DNA of 17,225 nucleotides from Pavlovales sp. CCMP2436 (taxonomy: Eukaryota; Haptophyta; Pavlovophyceae; Pavlovales), in assembly GCA_026770615.1 (NCBI GenBank), contig MU631499.1, forward strand, positions 209,918-227,142, written 5' to 3'. The notes beneath the pieces were generated by a model that was given only the letters and a program-made list of their open reading frames with translations, ran no database searches and was not told the DNA's origin. The stretch's first letter is position 1, and the number at the start of each line of letters is the position of its first letter. Position numbers and translations under genes: made by a program. Below are positions 14,811 to 17,225 of the stretch, in pieces.

Positions 14811-14889
14811 AATTTCAATATTTACTGAAAACTGGAATTTTTATTTAGGAAAGCTGTATTTCTACATCGGTTTTGGTGTCCGTGTGCTC

Positions 14890-14933
14890 TGCTAAAAGGT
14901 CCATTGAACCGAGTGTTTTTCAACGCTTGGGTC
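14890..14933 (+). repeat. Hairpin repeat, copy B
   Basis: TGCTAAAAGGTCC...GAGTGTTTTTCAACGCTTGGGTC matches copy A at 13050-13091. Within the stem, an A-U pair becomes G-U and a U-G pair becomes C-G, so pairing is kept although the bases differ. Confidence 0.6.
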
Positions 14934-15389
14934 GTCCAGTGGACCCTAACCGGTAGGCCAAATCTGAAGATTTGCTTCAGACCCTAGGCTAGGGTCAAAA
15001 TATTTGCAACTGCAAAACTCATAAAGTTCTGATCTAACAAGTAAATCTTTTGATACAATGTAATGTTAGTCGATACCTTTAGACGCAGACTTCAGCTGGG
15101 AACAACTTTGGACATGCGGTCCGACACCTGCTTCTAACAGAAAATGCACAAAAATGGCCTTCGAAGTGGGCAGCATCATAAAATTAGATTCGATGAGTTA
15201 CCTTTCTAAGTTTAGAAAAATGAAATTGATGAAATTGTAGAGGTATCTTAGAAGCACCGTCGCCGGTTAAAGAGAAAGTTATACACATACTAATTTATGA
15301 GGCGAGGGCTATATATCATCGTAGAATTTTTTCTTAAACTATGTCGCGGTGACATGATACCGACATGAGATCTGACCCCAATGAACATG

Positions 15390-16101
15390 TTATCCTTCGA
15401 GCAGGTCATCGCCAGCTGGCTTTGCAGTCGGCTCCTCTGAATACAACACGCGCTCAAGCGTCAGCCCGAGCGCGGGGGCGGGCGAGGGCATGCGCGAGCG
15501 GTCGAGGCGCTTCAAAAGGGCGGGAATCTCGGATGGACTGATTTTGCCGTAGCCTACTTCGCTGAGAGTTCCCACGATGTTGCGAACCTACATAACGATT
15601 TTTTTTTAGGGGTGGTCAGGCAGCAGAGGCGCAGCTAAAGACCTGCTGGAACGGCGAATTTACTTGCAAAAATGACGTCGTTATGAACCGACGACTATGA
15701 GAGGACTTCAGTGGATACATATATATTTTATTTTCATATAGAGATATAAATCTAAATCAATAAATATATACATATATAGCAGTGGCGTGCGCGTGAGGGA
15801 AGGGGGGGGGGGGGGCTGGGGGGCTCCAAGTTAGCTTTCGTTTGGTGTACGGGGTATCGTAGAGTCTCGTCGATTTTTTTTGTTTTGTTTTGGTATATAT
15901 AAACTTTCTTAAATCTACGAAATGTGTGCATAACTCACCATTTTGTAGAGGACCCCGTCACGTTGGCAATCATTTTTAGTGATTGTTTTTGTTAAAAGCC
16001 ATTAGATAAACATTGGCCTCACCATTTTGTAGAGAGCCCCGTCAAGTTGAAAGTCGAGTCTAACTCTGCCGAAATCGTCCTCCTCAACCACCTCTAACGA
16101 C
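15390..16101 (-). CDS. truA: TruA-type tRNA pseudouridine synthase, last two exons
   Basis: Exon 16101-16023 (minus strand, after acceptor GTACTTAG) encodes VEEDDFGRVRLDFQLDGALY then KM, up to a GTGAGG donor. Exon 15587-15390 (after acceptor TATGTAG) continues in phase 0 as VRNIVGTLSEVGYGKISPSE, then IPALLKRLDRSRMPSPAPAL, then GLTLERVLYSEE and TAA. The joined GALYKM/VRNIVGTL and APALGLTLERVLY blocks are the C-terminal signature of the TruA family, which converts uridine to pseudouridine in the tRNA anticodon arm (positions 38-40 in bacteria). The catalytic Asp lies in the N-terminal part, outside the window or not found. The 435-bp intron is AT-rich and holds a relic copy of the upstream exon's 3' end. 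Repeat copy 3 lies just upstream of the first of these exons. Confidence 0.82.
15717..15833. repeat. AT-rich tract and poly-G run within intron
   Basis: TATATA-rich low-complexity sequence (about 15717-15778) is followed by an interrupted run of about 14 and then 6 G's (about 15802-15826). Both lie inside the predicted intron of the TruA-type gene. Confidence 0.7.
15934..15967 (-). pseudogene. Relic duplicate of TruA exon end and donor site
   Basis: The minus strand reads GACGGGGTCCTCTACAAAATG followed by GTGAGT, almost identical to 16018-16051 (GACGGGGCTCTCTACAAAATG then GTGAGG), 84 bp away. The first 17 plus-strand bases, from CTCACC on, are identical. No AG acceptor lies close upstream of the duplicate, so it is unlikely to be a working exon, but its donor is closer to consensus than the real one. 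Confidence 0.7.
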
Positions 16102-16127
16102 CTAAGTACAAAAAACAATGTTATGTT

Positions 16128-16247
16128 ATGATGCCCCTTCTACCGCCTGGGGCGCAGTCTCTGCGTCCAGGAAGCCCCGAGTGTCAGCGTCTGCGCGTCA
16201 CTCTATTGAGCTTAAGCGTCACCTTGCGGTGGTACCAAAGCGCCAAC
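16128..16247 (+). repeat. Dispersed hairpin repeat, copy 3
   Basis: From ATGATGCCCCTTCTACCGCC through the hairpin core (GGGGCGCAG...CTGCGTCCAGG) to CACTCTATTGAG and GCGTCACCTTGCGGTGGTAC, ending near AAAGCGCC. It is the best match to copy 2. It begins about 26 bp upstream (on the minus strand) of the TruA exon acceptor and thus lies in the adjacent intron. Confidence 0.78.
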
Positions 16248-16445
16248 AAATATTACTATCATAATTATTGGTATGATTTTGAACGAAAATATGGGGGGGG
16301 GGATGTGTGCTGGTTTTGCATATAAAATACGACTTATGCTTGTGTATTGTAAGAAGTTTTAATCCTCCTCCACAACCAACGACTTGATCATTTCAATTCA
16401 AAATGTAGTGTTACTTAAAGTAATGTCATAAGATTGCCTCACATT

Positions 16446-16483
16446 CAGCGTTACATTCAGACGTTGCATTCAGTGTAACGCTG
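16446..16483. repeat. 10-bp perfect inverted repeat
   Basis: CAGCGTTACA (16446-16455) and TGTAACGCTG (16474-16483) are exact reverse complements around an 18-base loop. CATTCAG occurs three times within 16442-16473. Confidence 0.7.
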
Positions 16484-16506
16484 ATGATAGAAACAAAACT
16501 CGAAAT

Positions 16507-16602
16507 ACGCGTTTATTCCTTTAAGAAAGCAACGAAATGCAATGCTGCTAATTATTTATTGTCATTTCTTTATTACATGATATATTAAAGGAATACACGC
16601 GT
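16507..16602. repeat. 17-bp inverted repeat, 96-bp element
   Basis: ACGCGTTTATTCCTTTA (16507-16523) and TAAAGGAATACACGCGT (16586-16602) are reverse complements with one mismatch. The interior is AT-rich. The layout is compatible with a miniature inverted-repeat element or a cruciform. Confidence 0.7.
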
Positions 16603-17225
16603 TCCGGTTTGCAGAGCGCTCATACCCAGACCAGTTGCAAACTGCTGAGCCGCTTGTAGCAATACATTCAACATTATACTTAAAGAAATAATGTCATGCC
16701 CGTACGCCTTCGGGCTGCAAGTCGGGGGACGTCAAAAGAATTAGTACACACAAAAAATCAATTATAATTTGAAAACAGTACCTCACAGTGCGCCGGTGAT
16801 CTTTCGCCGCGATCTCAGCAGCGCGCGCCCTTTTTTAACAAAAAACGAGGGAGGGCGTGTAGGGGAGGGAAAGGGGGGGAGCAAATTTAAAAGGGGGTAT
16901 TTTAATTATGTGGGTACACAATGAAAACCACCTCCTCGACGCCTAGGGTGTTTGCGGATGTGTTAAATGGTCATACTAACCAACTAACTTACATACACAT
17001 CCACACACCTCAACATGCGCATAAAAAAACAACTAATTATCTAACTAGCGCACCAGGCTGCGGGAAAGGGAGTATACTGTTAGTTAGTTATATGTGTACT
17101 AGTTGAAATCACCGGGATTACTTTAGCTGCCTTAAATGTGTGGGTGGTTAGGGTTTTGTTTTAAGCGCACCGGGCTGCGGGAGAGGCCCCAGAGGAAGCG
17201 AGGTTGGTGAAGGACCTCCAGTCAT

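Larger units (their letters stand above)
14493..15389. other. Long AT-rich region without genes
   Basis: About 900 bp with no convincing exon. It contains a degenerate tRNA-like sequence on the minus strand (about 14727-14810) and hairpin repeat copy B (14890-14933), both listed separately. The remainder is AT-rich with no repeat that I could relate to other parts of the window. Confidence 0.45.
16248..17225. other. AT-rich region with inverted repeats, no gene found
   Basis: Upstream exons of the TruA-type gene are expected on the minus strand in or beyond this stretch, but none could be recognised. The region contains the inverted repeats at 16446-16483 and 16507-16602, and a 22-bp direct repeat GCGCACC(A/G)GGCTGCGGGA at 17048-17069 and 17165-17186. 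Confidence 0.45.

Noticed and set aside
17145..17156. Telomere-like TTAGGG near the right edge
   Set aside because: Only a single unit followed by TTTTG is present; there is no array.

Overview
The window reads as nuclear DNA of a unicellular eukaryote, most likely an alga. Evidence: GC-rich exons bounded by consensus GT/AG introns inside AT-rich, repeat-laden DNA; a plant/algal-type SHLQKYR (GARP/Myb-like) domain; C2H2 zinc fingers; an RGG-box tail. The lineage cannot be fixed from sequence alone; haptophyte-like is a weak guess. Embedded in this DNA is a compact, apparently intron-free, GC-rich island (about 6.6-12.6 kb) with genes typical of large DNA viruses of algae or their polinton-like relatives: a D5-type superfamily 3 helicase-primase, a dUTPase and a fibre-like protein with a discoidin (F5/8 C) domain. 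I read it as a decaying endogenous viral element.

Layout. 113-689 (+): last two exons of an RGG-box protein; its intron holds copy 1 of a dispersed hairpin repeat. About 1.0-3.4 kb: weakly supported exons and repeat copy 2. 3560-3808 (-): fragment of a GARP/Myb DNA-binding domain, next to a 26-bp perfect palindrome. 4232-5833 (-): two-exon gene for a UBZ4-like, RGG-rich, C2H2 zinc-finger protein, with one in-frame TAG inside the UBZ4-like finger. 5905-6610: tandem array of 129-bp units. 6617-7757 (-): coiled-coil protein with two related modules and one frame change. 7748-8467 (+): ankyrin-like protein. 8475-8926: 172-bp inverted repeat carrying six copies of TCAAATATGA. 9033-11189 (+): D5-type helicase-primase with four in-frame stops and no frameshift. 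11395-11913 (+): divergent dUTPase. 11917-12600 (+): truncated fibre/discoidin protein. 12.6-15.3 kb: repeats, a tRNA-like sequence and hairpin elements. 15390-16101 (-): last two exons of a TruA-type tRNA pseudouridine synthase, with a relic duplicate of an exon end. 16.1-17.2 kb: AT-rich DNA with repeat copy 3 and several inverted repeats.

Working together. The viral genes fit replication (helicase-primase), nucleotide hygiene (dUTPase) and particle attachment (fibre/discoidin). dUTPase and fibre genes are three bases apart on one strand, and the coiled-coil and ankyrin genes diverge with overlapping 5' ends; such compaction contrasts with the intron-bearing flanks. The least explained signals are the inverted repeat with its regularly placed decamer, and the in-frame stops that leave both the helicase and the zinc-finger reading frames otherwise intact.
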